From VRUE01 sp963817905 (GTDB lineage: Bacteria; Actinomycetota; Thermoleophilia; Solirubrobacterales; 70-9): DNA of 64,000 nucleotides. The position numbers and the translations under genes are program-made. Below the pieces are notes generated by a model. It did not search any database. It worked only from the letters and a program-made list of their open reading frames with translations, and was not told where the DNA came from. Location of the stretch: contig CAWFPS010000003.1 in the NCBI GenBank assembly GCA_963817905.1, positions 1,240,001 to 1,304,000 of the forward strand, read 5' to 3'. Shown piece after piece: positions 24,312 to 33,709 of this stretch; within the stretch, counting starts at the first letter, position 1; each line of letters starts with the position of its first letter.

Positions 24312-24584
24312 TCACCCGGCTACGGACAGCAGCCCAGGGGTCGTGTGCGTCCAGTACGAGGCGCCTTCGGGGACCGCACGGTCGAACCAAGCCTCGAAGT
24401 CTCGGCGCACTTCCGGTGAGGCGTTCTCACTCAGGGCCAGGGAGGCCGAGGTGTGCTGGATCAGCAGGTGCAGCATCCCGACCGATATCTCACCGAGCTC
24501 CGGCAGCGCATCGAGCACCTCCGCGGTGACCAGGTGAAAGCCGCGCGGCCGCGCGGCGAGCCGGATTGTCCGTTGGACCCACAT
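24312..24584 (-). pseudogene. YjbQ-family protein, C-terminally truncated
   Basis: From ATG 24584, RTIRLAARPRGFHLVTAEVL and GMLHLLIQHTSASLALSENASPEVRRDFE match the secondary thiamine-phosphate synthase/YjbQ (UPF0047) family. The frame stops after 90 residues (TTPGLLSVAG), where family members continue for about 45 more with the conserved GTWQGIYL-type end. The 3' part seems deleted at the junction with the SprT-like gene. Confidence 0.7.
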
Positions 24585-24806
24585 CGACACAACGGAGGAT
24601 GACGGGTGGGGCGTCGGCCAGGCGAACGAGAACCGGCTCGGTTGCGGTCCGTGTAGGTTTACGCTCTGCCGTACGGCAGGGGAGCGATCGCACATCCGGT
24701 GGATCGTCCCAGTGAGCAGTCAGAGCGCGTCCTGTTGCAGCCCCGCACCGAGGTGCGGCGAGTGCTGAGGAGCAGCTGGCCTCAGCAACCACGAACAGGA
24801 ACCTCT

Positions 24807-26274
24807 ATGCGCATCCGTCTCCAGATACCTTCATTCAACCTGCTCCGGATCGAGCTGCTCGCCGGCCTGGTCGTGGCGCTGGCGCTGATCCCCGAGGCGA
24901 TCTCGTTCTCGATCATCGCCGGCGTCGATCCTCGGGTCGGCCTCTTCGCCTCGTTCACGATGGCGGTCGCGATCGCCTTCACCGGCGGCCGGCCGGCGAT
25001 GATCTCGGCCGCGACCGGGGCGATGGCGCTGGTCGTCGTCTCGCTGGTCTCCGAGCACGGGGTCGAGTACCTGCTCGCCGCGACGATCCTCGCCGGAGTC
25101 ATCCAGATCGCGCTCGGCGGGTTGGGAGTGGCGAAACTGATGCGGTTCGTGCCGCGCTCGGTGATGACGGGCTTCGTCAACGCGCTGGCGATCCTGATCT
25201 TCCTCGCCCAGATCCCGCACCTGACCGACGGCGGGGCGGCCGTCTATGGACTCGTCGCCGCCGGCCTGGCGATCATGTACCTGCTGCCGCGAGTGACCAC
25301 GGCGGTGCCGGCCCCGCTGGTCGCGATCGTGCTGTTGACCGCCGCCTGCGTGGCGGGGGGCATCGGTGTGCCGACGGTCGGCGACGAGGGCCGGCTGACC
25401 GGAATCCCTGCCGGTGCTCGGAATCCCGGCGGTCCCGTTCTCGCTGCAGACCCTGATCATCATCGCGCCCTACTCGTTCACGCTGGCGGTGGTCGGGCTG
25501 CTGGAGTCGCTGATGACGGCGAAGCTGGTCGACGACATCACCGAGACCGGCTCTGACAAGGACCGCGAGTCGCGAGGACAGGGCATCGCCAACGTCGTCA
25601 CCGGCCTCTTCGGCGGCATGGCCGGCTGCGCGATGATCGGCCAGACGATGATCAACGTCCGCACCAGCGGCGCCCGCACCCGCCTCTCCACCTTCGCCGC
25701 CGGAGTCTTCCTCCTCGTCTTGGTGGTCGGGCTTGGCGGACTCGTCACCGTGATCCCGATGGCGGCGCTGGTCGCGGTGATGATCCTCGTCGCCGTCTCG
25801 ACCTTCGACTGGCACTCGGTGGCCCCGGCGACCCTGCGGCGGATGCCGCGCGGTGAGACCGTGATCATGCTGGTCACGGTCGGCGGCACGGTGGCTACGA
25901 AAAACCTTGCCGTCGGCGTCGCTGCGGGCGTGCTCACCGCGATGGCAGTCTTCGCTCGGCGGGTCGCCCACCTGGTCGAAGTCGACCGCGTGCTCGACCC
26001 CGACGGCACGACCTGCATCTACTCGATCGCCGGCGAGGTCTTCTTCGCCTCAGACCAGGAGCTGATCGAGGCCTTCCACTACGCCGAGGACCCGCCCAAG
26101 GTGATCGCCGACTTCTCCCGCGCCCACCTCTGGGACGCCTCGGCAATCGCCGCCATCGACGCGATCGAAGCCCATTACCGCCGCCACGGGATCGAGCTGG
26201 CGATCACCGGTCTCAACGACCGCAGCGACCAGCTGCACCAGACCCTCTCGGGCCAGATGGCGCCCGCGCACTGA
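24807..26274 (+). pseudogene. SulP-family anion transporter with STAS domain, one frameshift
   Basis: Two overlapping frames make one SulP transporter. The first (24807 to about 25405) has the membrane core with LVVALALIPEAISFSIIAGVDP and FTGGRPAMISAATGAMALV. The second (about 25405-26274) has LVDDITETGSDKDRESRGQGIANVV, more helices and a C-terminal STAS domain (VIADFSRAHLWDASAIAAID). A single base must be added or removed in GGAATCCCTG near 25405 to join them. With that correction the protein is about 489 residues, normal for the family. No other damage is seen, so assembly error is a serious alternative to a pseudogene. Confidence 0.88.
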
Positions 26275-26297
26275 GTTCGTGCCCGTACAATCGGCGC

Positions 26298-27893
26298 GTG
26301 GACCGGGTCTCGCGCTCTGGGCAGCACCGCTTCGCCCGCCTCTGCGGCGTTCTCGCCGTTGCCGTCTCACTTGCCGGCGCCCTCCCGGCCGCTGCCTGCG
26401 CCCGCGAGATCCTCGTTGCCAACGGCGGGGCGAGCAGCGTCTCGGTTATCGACGGGACCGCCAACCAGGTTGTCGGGACGCCGATCGGGGTCGGGCTGGG
26501 GCCGTTCGGGATCGCGATCGTGCCGGACGGCACTCGAGCCTACGTGGCGAACATCGACATCGGCGAGGTCAGGGTGCTCGACATCGCCAACAGGCAGGTC
26601 GTCGGGCCGCCGATCGAAGTCGGCGGCGGGCCGTACTGGATCGCGATCGCGCCGGACGGGACGAAGGCCTACGTGGCCGATGGCAGCACGGGCACGGTCG
26701 CCGTCATCGACACCCAGACGAACCAGGCCGGCACGCCGATCGCGGTCGGCGAAGACCCGGAGGGAATCGCGATCACACCGGATGGCACGCGCGCCTACGT
26801 AGCGAACTACACCTCCAACGACGTCTCCGTGATCGACCTGCAGACCGACAAAGCCCTCGGCGCGGCGATCAAAGTCGGCAGCCACCCGCGGTCGCTGGCG
26901 ATCGCGCCGGATGGCCAGCGGGCCTACGTGGCCAACGACGGGGCGGGCAGCGTCTCGGTAATCGACACCCAAACGAACGAAGTGGTGGGATCGCCGATCG
27001 GGGTCGGCGCCGAACCCAAGGCGGTCGCGGTCTCGCCCGACGGCCTGAGGGCCTATGTGGTCAACCACGGCTCGGCAAGCGTCTCCGTCATCAACACCCA
27101 GACGAACAAAGCGAACGGCGCCGCGATCGGGGTCGGCGCCGAACCGACTTCCGCCGCAGTCACGCCCGACGGCCGTTACGTCTACGTCACCAACGCCGGC
27201 CCGGACACCGTCTCGGCGATCGACACCCAGACGAACCAAGTCGTGGGAGCGCCGATCGAAGTCGGCGGCGGGCCGCAGGCGATCGCGATCGTCCCCGACC
27301 AGGGGCCGACCGCCGCCTTCGACGATCCCTTCGCCGTCGCCGGGCTGCCCGCTGCCTTCGACGCGACCGCCTCGAGCGACCCGGACGGCTCGGTCGCCCG
27401 CTTCGACTGGAGCTTCGGCGACGGCCAGTCGGCCGCCGACGGCGGCCCGCGCCCGACCCACACCTACGCGAGCGCTGGCAACTACCTGCCCAGCCTGACC
27501 GTGACCGACAACGAGGGCTGCTCGACCGCCTTCGTCTTCACCGGACAGACCGCCTCCTGCAACGGATCTGCGCGAGCGAGCACGTCGCGGTCACTGCCGG
27601 TCGCTGCTCCTCGGCCTGGCAAGCTCCGTGTCCGCCTCCACTGCCCGAAGAGGGCCAAGCCCGGCGGCTGCAAGTTCAAGGTCAGGGCCTTCACCAAGAA
27701 GCGCAAAGGCAAGGCCGAGACCAAGGTGACGCGGGCCAGGATCAAGGCCGGCGGGGCGAAGCTCGTCGTGCTGAAGCCAAGGCCCCGCTTCGCCGCCAGG
27801 CTCGCCAAGGCCCGGAAGGCCCTGCTCAAGCAGACGCGGACAATCCGCGGCAAGAGGAAGACCTACTTCCGCCGCCTCAAGCTGGTTCGCTAG
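26298..27893 (+). CDS. secreted YVTN beta-propeller/PKD protein
   Basis: 531 residues from a GTG. An N-terminal signal peptide (LCGVLAVAVSLAGALPAAACA) is followed by about seven repeats of the form SVIDTQTNQVVGxPIxVGxxPxxIAIxPDGxRAYVAN, a YVTN/NHL beta-propeller. A PKD domain (DPDGSVARFDWSFGDG to HTYASAGNYLPSLTVTDN) follows, with a disulfide-capable C-x-x-A...C pair. The C-terminus is a Lys/Arg-rich tail with GGCKFKVRAFTKK. This layout is common in secreted Solirubrobacterales proteins. Function is probably at the cell surface; no partner is obvious. Confidence 0.85.
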   Translation: MDRVSRSGQHRFARLCGVLAVAVSLAGALPAAACAREILVANGGASSVSVIDGTANQVVGTPIGVGLGPFGIAIVPDGTRAYVANIDIGEVRVLDIANRQVVGPPIEVGGGPYWIAIAPDGTKAYVADGSTGTVAVIDTQTNQAGTPIAVGEDPEGIAITPDGTRAYVANYTSNDVSVIDLQTDKALGAAIKVGSHPRSLAIAPDGQRAYVANDGAGSVSVIDTQTNEVVGSPIGVGAEPKAVAVSPDGLRAYVVNHGSASVSVINTQTNKANGAAIGVGAEPTSAAVTPDGRYVYVTNAGPDTVSAIDTQTNQVVGAPIEVGGGPQAIAIVPDQGPTAAFDDPFAVAGLPAAFDATASSDPDGSVARFDWSFGDGQSAADGGPRPTHTYASAGNYLPSLTVTDNEGCSTAFVFTGQTASCNGSARASTSRSLPVAAPRPGKLRVRLHCPKRAKPGGCKFKVRAFTKKRKGKAETKVTRARIKAGGAKLVVLKPRPRFAARLAKARKALLKQTRTIRGKRKTYFRRLKLVR

Positions 27894-27894
27894 C

Positions 27895-28332
27895 TCAGGA
27901 CGGCTCTGAGATCCAGTGCGCTCCGACGCCGAGGTGATCGCCGAGGCGCTCGAGGTGCTGGTTGAAGTGCAGGATCTCGATGCCCGCCCCTTGTGCGGCG
28001 GCCGCAACCGCGAGGTCGGTCATCGGGTAGCGATGTGCCCCGTGAGAGCCAGTGGCTGCCAACTCGCGCATCGTCGCCAGGACGGCCCGCTGCACACTGC
28101 GATCTACGGGTATCTCGCGGAGCCCGTCGAGGGTGCGCTCAACGGTGGCGATCCCCTCCGGCCCCCTTGCGTCGACGATCAGCTCATAGCGCACCGGCCA
28201 GCACCAGCAAACGTCGCCGCGCTCGATCGCGGCGAGCAGCAGGCTGCGCGCTTTCGGGTCGCGCCGAGCCCGCATCCAGGCGGACGTGTCCGCGAGCACC
28301 TGGCCGGCTCCGTCCCAGAGACGATCGGACAT
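27895..28332 (-). CDS. vapC: PIN-domain toxin (VapC family)
   Basis: 145 residues: VLADTSAWMRARRDPKA, WCWPVRYELIVDARGPEG and YPMTDLAVAAAAQGAGIEILHFNQHLERLG carry the PIN acidic residues. The start ATG overlaps the TGA of its antitoxin gene. It abuts the beta-propeller gene end to end. Confidence 0.87.
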   Translation of the reverse strand: MSDRLWDGAGQVLADTSAWMRARRDPKARSLLLAAIERGDVCWCWPVRYELIVDARGPEGIATVERTLDGLREIPVDRSVQRAVLATMRELAATGSHGAHRYPMTDLAVAAAAQGAGIEILHFNQHLERLGDHLGVGAHWISEPS

Positions 28333-28595
28333 CAGGGCGCAGGTGGAGCGTTCAAGCGGTCGACTGCGGCAAGGTCGAGGTCGAAGTGCCCGCCCTCCAT
28401 CGCCTCGAACAACGCCTCAGCAGCAAGGCGGCGGTTGCGCCCGGCCTCGAGCTCAGCCTCAGCCCCCTCAACGGCAAGACGGCGCAGGAGCGTCGCATCG
28501 GCCTCGCGGGTACCGGTGGCGGCGCGAACTCGTGCCAGCGCCTCCCCCAACTCAGGGTCGGCGGTGACGGCGATTCGAGGGTGCTTGGAGGGCAT
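28332..28595 (-). CDS. vapB: VapB-type antitoxin
   Basis: 87 residues: PRIAVTADPELGEALARVRAATGTREADATLLRRLA is an RHH-like N-terminus, and EALFEAMEGGHFDLDLAAVDRLN the toxin-binding C-terminus. Translationally coupled to the PIN gene. Confidence 0.8.
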   Translation of the reverse strand: MPSKHPRIAVTADPELGEALARVRAATGTREADATLLRRLAVEGAEAELEAGRNRRLAAEALFEAMEGGHFDLDLAAVDRLNAPPAP

Positions 28596-28652
28596 GCCAC
28601 GTCAGCGTAGCTCGTTGGAGTCACACCTAGCAACGAGTCGGGACCAACCCGA

Positions 28653-28906
28653 TCAAGCCTTGCCTGACGATCCCTCGTCGCGGCGGTGGCGGCGGATCAC
28701 CGGAGCCACGTAGCCGATCGTCGCGCCGATCGCGACGGCGGCCAGGAGGGTGACGATCAGCGGCGCGTTGACTGTGACGAAGAGGACGTCTACCCGGACC
28801 TGCTGGGAGTTCTGCAGGCAGACGATGAGAACAAGTGCGATGGCGATTCCGACCGCCCATGCGCGCCAGTTGGTTTGTTTCTTCTCCCCGGTAATGACAG
28901 CATCAT
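28653..28906 (-). CDS. LapA-like small membrane protein, start unclear
   Basis: The minus frame ending at 28653 encodes GEKKQTNWRAWAVGIAIALVLIV, QNSQQVRVDVLFVTVNAPL and a second helix LLAAVAIGATIGYV, then RRHRRDEG. This is the LapA (DUF1049) pattern of two helices with a Q-N-x-Q-x-V motif. No start codon lies in this frame between the in-frame TAG and GEKKQ; the tandem ATGs at 28901-28906 are one frame off, so a one-base error in GGGGAGAAG is likely. It has a sandwich position between VapBC and a small plus-strand gene. Confidence 0.55.
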
Positions 28907-28941
28907 CCTAGAGTTGAACCCCCTAACCAATGGAGATCGGT

Positions 28942-29238
28942 ATGTACGCACGAGTGGCAACGTTCACAGGCGGCGACGGAGCAAAGGCCGCCGCTGAGAT
29001 CGGGGAACGAGACCAGACCGAGGGCGGCCCACCGCCAGGGCTCCCGGCCAAGAAACTCCTGATCCTCAACGACGCCGAAGGCAAGAAGACGCTGGCGATC
29101 GCCTTCTTCGAGAACGAGGACGACTACCGCCAGGGCGACGAGACGCTGAACTCGATGTCGCCGCCGAGCGGAGAAAACAGCATGGGTGAGCGCGCCGGCG
29201 TGGAGAAGTTCGAGGTGGTGCTGGAGCTGGAGGCCTGA
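28942..29238 (+). CDS. small dimeric alpha-beta barrel-like protein
   Basis: 98 residues from ATG 28942 (MYARVATFTGGDG). Strand-helix pattern: MYARVATF, LLILNDAEGKKTLAIAFFENEDDYRQGDETL and VEKFEVVLEL. It is reminiscent of ABM/EthD-type ferredoxin-like barrels. Family members are common in actinobacteria and uncharacterised. Confidence 0.65.
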   Translation: MYARVATFTGGDGAKAAAEIGERDQTEGGPPPGLPAKKLLILNDAEGKKTLAIAFFENEDDYRQGDETLNSMSPPSGENSMGERAGVEKFEVVLELEA

Positions 29239-29392
29239 GCGTCACGCGTCCAAGCGATCAATTGCCCGCAGCGGAGGCCCCATAAAAAAAATCCGCCCAA
29301 TCATGGCAAGGCCGGAGCCTGTCGGAGCTTGGCTTCGATCAGAAGTGGCGTGCTGCGCATGGAGCTTGATGGTAAACGGGGGCCGTGCCTCG

Positions 29393-29521
29393 CTAGCTCT
29401 CGTCCGCTTTACTCGACTCGCGGTTGCGAAACGCGTGCACGGCCAGGACCACTGTGACGAGAAGCACCGGGCCGAAGGCCGGCAGGGCCATGACCAGGTT
29501 GTGGTGGGCGAGCGGCAGCAT
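29393..29521 (-). CDS. 42-residue single-helix membrane peptide
   Basis: MLPLAHHNLVMALPAFGPVL begins the peptide, followed by LVTVVLAVHAFRNRESSKADES. It has one transmembrane helix and a charged C-terminus. The ATG lies two bases after the stop of the large membrane protein, so it is probably translated from the same mRNA. The role is unknown; perhaps a small subunit. Confidence 0.5.
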   Translation of the reverse strand: MLPLAHHNLVMALPAFGPVLLVTVVLAVHAFRNRESSKADES

Positions 29522-29523
29522 CG

Positions 29524-31362
29524 CTATCGCCCCAGGGCCGGAGTCGGCTTGGCCGGAGCGCGGCGGCGGCTGCGCTGCGGGCGGGGGCGCGGTGGGAAGG
29601 CGAGTCGGTGCAGGCTCCAGGCGAGCAGGGCGAGTAGCGAGAGGGCGATGCCGGCGACGGTCGCGTAGGCGACGGCGACCAGGGCCGGGGAGCCGCCCGT
29701 CTTCTCGCGCTGGAGGATCCGGGTCTCGTCGACGAAGCCGCGACTGAAGGCCGGGCGGGCGGGGACTTCGGCCGCCGGGATCGCCGGGTCGCTGGGGAGG
29801 AAGATCGGCGCCGCGGTCAGCGAGCTGCCGCTGTGCAGGCGGATCATCGCCTTCCAGTCGCCGTAGACGGGGACCGGCGCCGTGGTGCGGTAGACGCCGG
29901 GGGCGACGCGTTCGAGCGAGTCGACCCGCAGCCCGCCCCCCTGCCAGGCGGTGATGTCGAACCACTCGGCGTTCGCGGCCGCGTCGCGCGGGGTCAGCCT
30001 CACCGTCGCGCTCACTTCGCGCTGGGGCCCGCCCGAGACCTCTCGCAGGGCGACCTGCGCCCGCACGCCGCTGTCGGCCGGAGTGTGCAAGGCGAAGACG
30101 GTGGCGGCGGCGATCGTCGCCGCGCCCGCGCAGGCGGCGAGGCGCAGGGCGGGACGGCGGCGTCCCTGCTCGGGCGAGAGCCGGGTGCCGATCCAGGCGC
30201 CCAGCACCGATGCCGCCAGCGCCACCGCGAGCCCGGCAATCGCCGCCTCGGGGAAGAGCGCCGCGGGCCACGGGATCGGCATCCACAGGTGCGACCAGGC
30301 CCACTCGGCCGCCAGCCCGACGGTGCCGATCCCGAGTCCCGACCAGACACCGAAGGCGAGCGGGCGCTCGGGCGGCACGGCCAGCGCAACCGCCTCGACC
30401 ACCAGCGCCTCGGCGAGGTAGAGCGGCAGGTGCGGCGTCGCCTCGCCCAGCACCGGGCCGATCAGCAGCGCCAGCAGGCCGCGGGCAGCAAGGAAGAAGA
30501 CGGCAGCGCCGAGCGCCGCGCCGCGGCCCGCGTACAGCCGCGCCGCGACCAGCCCGACCCCGGCGGCCAGCATGATCATCATCGGCTCGAAGAGGAAGTT
30601 GAACTGCGGCACGCCGAAGTCGAACTCGGCCTGGAAGGTGGAGAGGCCGAGCAGCAGGCCGCCGGTCGAGGCGACGGCGCGGGCCAGGACGACCGGTCGC
30701 CGCTCGCCGCTCGCGCCGCGGCGCTGCCGCGCCCGCATCCCCTCGACCGTGAGCACGCCGATTCCGATCAGGGTCATCGCGGCACCGCCGATCAGCATCA
30801 GGTGGGTCGGCCCCCAGAGGGTCACGTCCTGGCCGAAGAGCCGGTGCCAGACGTCGTCGAGCGGGAAGCCGACAAGCGAGAAGGCGCCGCAAGCGCAGAT
30901 CAGCACCCCGCCCAGCGGCGCGTACCAGCCGGGACCGAGCCGGATCGCGGTCTCGCTCGGCCGTCCCTCGGGCAGGACGATCGCGATGAAGCCCGCGGTG
31001 AAGATCCCGAAGAGGCCGGCGAGGATGAAGTAGTGGGCGGGATTGGCGAGCGGCCCGGGGTCGCGGCCGACGTCGATGTGCAGGGAGATGTCCCAGTACA
31101 TGCCGAAGAGCGCGACCAGCAGCGAGGTGGTCGCGATCCCGACCGGAATGCCAACCCAGGCCGGGTAGCCGCTGCGCTCCTCGACCTCGGCGGCGAGGCG
31201 CCGCAGCCAGGCGACCCGGCCCGCCCGGTAGCCGAAGCCGATGTATAGAAGCGCAGCGGTGAGGATCGTCGCCGCGAGGGAGGCGATCGCCACCTGGCCC
31301 AGCGTCGCTCCCCCGGCGGGGGGCGCCGCTGCAAGCAGGTGCGTCGCGAAAGTCGAAGTCAT
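29524..31362 (-). CDS. large polytopic membrane protein
   Basis: 612 residues. About eleven hydrophobic helices fill the first 410 residues, including a motif MYWDISLHIDVGRDPGPLANPAHYFI with His/Asp residues within the membrane and GPTHLMLIGGAAM. A non-membrane domain of about 130 residues follows (beta-rich, ATVRLTPRDAAANAEWFDITAW), then a last helix and an Arg/Pro-rich tail. I do not recognise a named family. The soluble domain resembles FixH/copper-handling or YtkA-like modules, only weakly. It is divergent from a MerR-type regulator that may control it. Confidence 0.7.
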   Translation of the reverse strand: MTSTFATHLLAAAPPAGGATLGQVAIASLAATILTAALLYIGFGYRAGRVAWLRRLAAEVEERSGYPAWVGIPVGIATTSLLVALFGMYWDISLHIDVGRDPGPLANPAHYFILAGLFGIFTAGFIAIVLPEGRPSETAIRLGPGWYAPLGGVLICACGAFSLVGFPLDDVWHRLFGQDVTLWGPTHLMLIGGAAMTLIGIGVLTVEGMRARQRRGASGERRPVVLARAVASTGGLLLGLSTFQAEFDFGVPQFNFLFEPMMIMLAAGVGLVAARLYAGRGAALGAAVFFLAARGLLALLIGPVLGEATPHLPLYLAEALVVEAVALAVPPERPLAFGVWSGLGIGTVGLAAEWAWSHLWMPIPWPAALFPEAAIAGLAVALAASVLGAWIGTRLSPEQGRRRPALRLAACAGAATIAAATVFALHTPADSGVRAQVALREVSGGPQREVSATVRLTPRDAAANAEWFDITAWQGGGLRVDSLERVAPGVYRTTAPVPVYGDWKAMIRLHSGSSLTAAPIFLPSDPAIPAAEVPARPAFSRGFVDETRILQREKTGGSPALVAVAYATVAGIALSLLALLAWSLHRLAFPPRPRPQRSRRRAPAKPTPALGR

Positions 31363-31392
31363 CTGGATGCCTCTCGAGTAGACGGCAAGTTC

Positions 31393-31430
31393 ATGGTTAC
31401 CTGTTAACCGTTACCTCAAACGAGGTTACA
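31393..31430. promoter_or_regulatory. inverted repeats in the divergent MerR promoter region
   Basis: This stretch includes GGTTAACAGGTAACC-type symmetry on one strand (GGTTAC-CTGTTAACC-GTTACC) and ACCTC-AAAC-GAGGT. The AT-rich patch sits between the divergent membrane-protein and MerR genes, where a MerR operator overlapping both promoters would be expected. Confidence 0.55.
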
Positions 31431-31452
31431 ACGGCAAGGTAGCATTGCCCTC

Positions 31453-32214
31453 GTGGCCCGCAATGTGAACCCCGTCACCGAGGCGCCCGGGCAGGCGGAG
31501 CTGACCGTCGAGCAGCTCGCCTATGAGACCGGTATGTCGGTGCGCAACATCCGCAACCACCAGTCGCGCGGCCTCCTCCCGCCGCCCGAGGTGCGGGCGC
31601 GGATCGGCTATTACGGGCCCGACCACGTCGCCCGCCTGCGCCTTATTCAGGAGATGCAGTCGGAGGGCTTCAAGCTGAGCGCGATCGAGCGGCTGATCGG
31701 CGAGCACGGCGTCGACGCCGACCGCTTCGTCGGCCTGCGCCAGGCGATCACGGCCCCCTTCGCCTCCGAGGCGCCCGAGGTGCTGACCCGCGAGGAGCTG
31801 GCCGAGCGCTTCCACAGCGAGGACGACAAGCTGCTCGCCAAGGCACAGAAGCTGGGCCTGCTGATCCCCCTCGGCAAGGACCGCTTCGAAGCGCCCAGCC
31901 CGGCATTGCTGCGCGCCGCCGAGGACGTGCTCGGTCGCGGCATCCCGCTCGCCGCCGCGCTGGCCGCGATCGAGAAGCTGACCCGCAACTCCCAGTCCTC
32001 CGCCCGCGCCTTCGTCAAGCTCTTCGTCGAGGAGCTCTGGAAGCCCTTCGACGAAGCCGGCCGCCCCGACGAGCGCTGGCCAGAGATAACCGAGGCGGTC
32101 GAGCAGCTGCGCCCGCTCGCCTCCGAGGCGCTGAACGCCACCTTCCGCCTCACCCTCACCGCCGAGATCGAGAAAGCCTTTGGCGAAGTGCTCGAACGGC
32201 ACAAGAAGGGCTGA
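31453..32214 (+). CDS. MerR-family transcriptional regulator
   Basis: 253 residues from a GTG. The winged-helix: LTVEQLAYETGMSVRNIRNHQSRGLLPPPEVRARIGYYGPDHVARL, then IQEMQSEGFKLSAIERL. The effector region (about 90-250) has no Cys motif for metals. It contains EELAERFHSEDDKLLAKAQKLGLL, which looks like a second MerR-like helix pair. The length and layout match actinobacterial MerR regulators of unknown ligand. Confidence 0.85.
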   Translation: MARNVNPVTEAPGQAELTVEQLAYETGMSVRNIRNHQSRGLLPPPEVRARIGYYGPDHVARLRLIQEMQSEGFKLSAIERLIGEHGVDADRFVGLRQAITAPFASEAPEVLTREELAERFHSEDDKLLAKAQKLGLLIPLGKDRFEAPSPALLRAAEDVLGRGIPLAAALAAIEKLTRNSQSSARAFVKLFVEELWKPFDEAGRPDERWPEITEAVEQLRPLASEALNATFRLTLTAEIEKAFGEVLERHKKG

Positions 32215-32269
32215 GGAGCCTCTCCGCGCCGAGTCGCCGGGGGGCGACCTCGAAGCTCAGACCGATCCG

Positions 32270-33520
32270 TCACTCACAGGCGCTGCCGTCACCGTCTGCA
32301 TCCAGGCCATAGTGGTCGGCGCCGATGACTTCGACGGGGCCGGTGTAATCCGGTCCGTCGCCGCTGCCGCCCGCACAGTCATAGTCGGCCGAGTTGGGGT
32401 CGAGGCAGCCCGTGTAGTTCGAGTCGCAGCTGGACGAAGCCTCGTTTTCGACGGCTAATTCTTCTTCCTCTTCGATCGCTTCCCGTTCTTCGCGCCTGGC
32501 GATGACTGCGAGGCGCTGGGTGTAGCGCCTGACGTCGCCTTCGGCGCTGGCGAGCTGCCGCGTGGCACTGTGCCGATCGCGGCGGGCAGCCCCCAGATCG
32601 TGGCGGGCAGTGCGGCGGTCGGCGTTGAGGCTCGCCGCCTTCGCCGAGAGCCGTGCGGCGCTTCGCGCTGCCTCGGTAAGTGCCTGGCTGGTCGGCTCCG
32701 CCTCGGCGTCATGTCGCAGCTGTGCCGAGATCGTGGGTTCCTGCGGCTCGCTGGAGAAGATCGCGCCGCCAAGTGCCACGAGTGCCAGCACCGACACCGT
32801 CGCCGCGGTCGCCCTCGTAACCCAAGCGGGCATGCGCTCCCTTTTCATCAACGGCTTGGAGCGCCCGCGCTGGACCTCAGCCGAGTGACGGGCGAGAAGC
32901 AAAGTTGCCGGAAGCAGAAGGCCGAGCAGGAGGATGAACCCTCCGGCAGCGCCGCCGATCGCGGCACCCACGATGATCAAGACCAAACCACCAAAGAGAC
33001 AGAGGCCGACTGCTTGCACCCGGCGGCGGCCGCTCAGCCACGCAATGGGCGAGCTTGCCCGGAACCAGCCCCAGCCGAGAGCTATGGCCGCCAGGATGAG
33101 CGCGGCGAGGCCGAACGCAATGCCGCTGCTTACTTCGTCGTCGTGGTCTTCGACTTCCTGGCCGTAGTCAGCTTCAACTTCGGCGATGCGCGAGGAAGCC
33201 AGCTCCCGCGTGGCCACCAATTCGGCCCTCAGGCTGCGGGCCTGCTGACGGGCGGATGCAGCTGCGCGATTCGCTGGAACCGCCCGGCGGTTGATCGCCG
33301 CATATCTAGCTCGGGCCGGCGCGAGCTGGGACGCCGCTTCCTCCCTCAGCGTTTCCGCACTGGAAACGGAGGATTCGGCTTCGCTCAGGGCAGTGGCCGG
33401 ATCCTGAGCAGAGGCGACGGTCAAAAAGACAACAGCGTGCACCAGCACAGCGAACAGTGCGATTCCGCTGCACCAGCCCCGCCGTCGCAAAACCTGCACT
33501 CCATGCGCCCGCCTCGCCAT
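32270..33520 (-). CDS. membrane protein with coiled coils and C-terminal Excalibur domain
   Basis: 416 residues from ATG 33520 (MARRAHGVQ); an upstream in-frame ATG at 33709 begins exactly at the IS630 edge and is less likely. It has a signal peptide/helix (GIALFAVLVHAVVFLTVASA), Ala/Arg-rich coiled coil (about 40-110), two or three membrane helices in the middle and a second coiled coil with RRDRHSATRQLASAEGDVRRY. The Cys-rich end SCDSNYTGCLDPNSADYDCAGG with GLDADGDGSACE is an Excalibur motif (D-x-D-x-D-G-x-x-C-E), thought to bind calcium outside the cell. IS630 has inserted about 190 bp upstream and may have cut its promoter. Confidence 0.8.
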   Translation of the reverse strand: MARRAHGVQVLRRRGWCSGIALFAVLVHAVVFLTVASAQDPATALSEAESSVSSAETLREEAASQLAPARARYAAINRRAVPANRAAASARQQARSLRAELVATRELASSRIAEVEADYGQEVEDHDDEVSSGIAFGLAALILAAIALGWGWFRASSPIAWLSGRRRVQAVGLCLFGGLVLIIVGAAIGGAAGGFILLLGLLLPATLLLARHSAEVQRGRSKPLMKRERMPAWVTRATAATVSVLALVALGGAIFSSEPQEPTISAQLRHDAEAEPTSQALTEAARSAARLSAKAASLNADRRTARHDLGAARRDRHSATRQLASAEGDVRRYTQRLAVIARREEREAIEEEEELAVENEASSSCDSNYTGCLDPNSADYDCAGGSGDGPDYTGPVEVIGADHYGLDADGDGSACE

Positions 33521-33709
33521 CGAGGCAGAAACCCTAGTTGATTGGTTACCGAATATGTACCGATAGAGGACTGTTTTCGTACTAAGACGGATCGGGTCCA
33601 CCATCGGCCCTCGCTGGTCGATTTGCCCCCGTATATGTGGGTCAACCGACCACTCGGTGACGAGGGCTCGCCCGGCCTGTCGAGCCCCACGCTCCGTGGA
33701 ATCAATCAT

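Noticed and set aside
26435..27300. Short tandem repeats in the beta-propeller gene as CRISPR or VNTR
   Set aside because: They are diverged, spaced by about 130 bp and encode YVTN blades, so they are protein repeats.
29833..31248. Long plus-strand open frame opposite the polytopic membrane protein
   Set aside because: Arg/Gln/Asp-rich composition typical of an antisense frame; the membrane helices are coherent on the minus strand.
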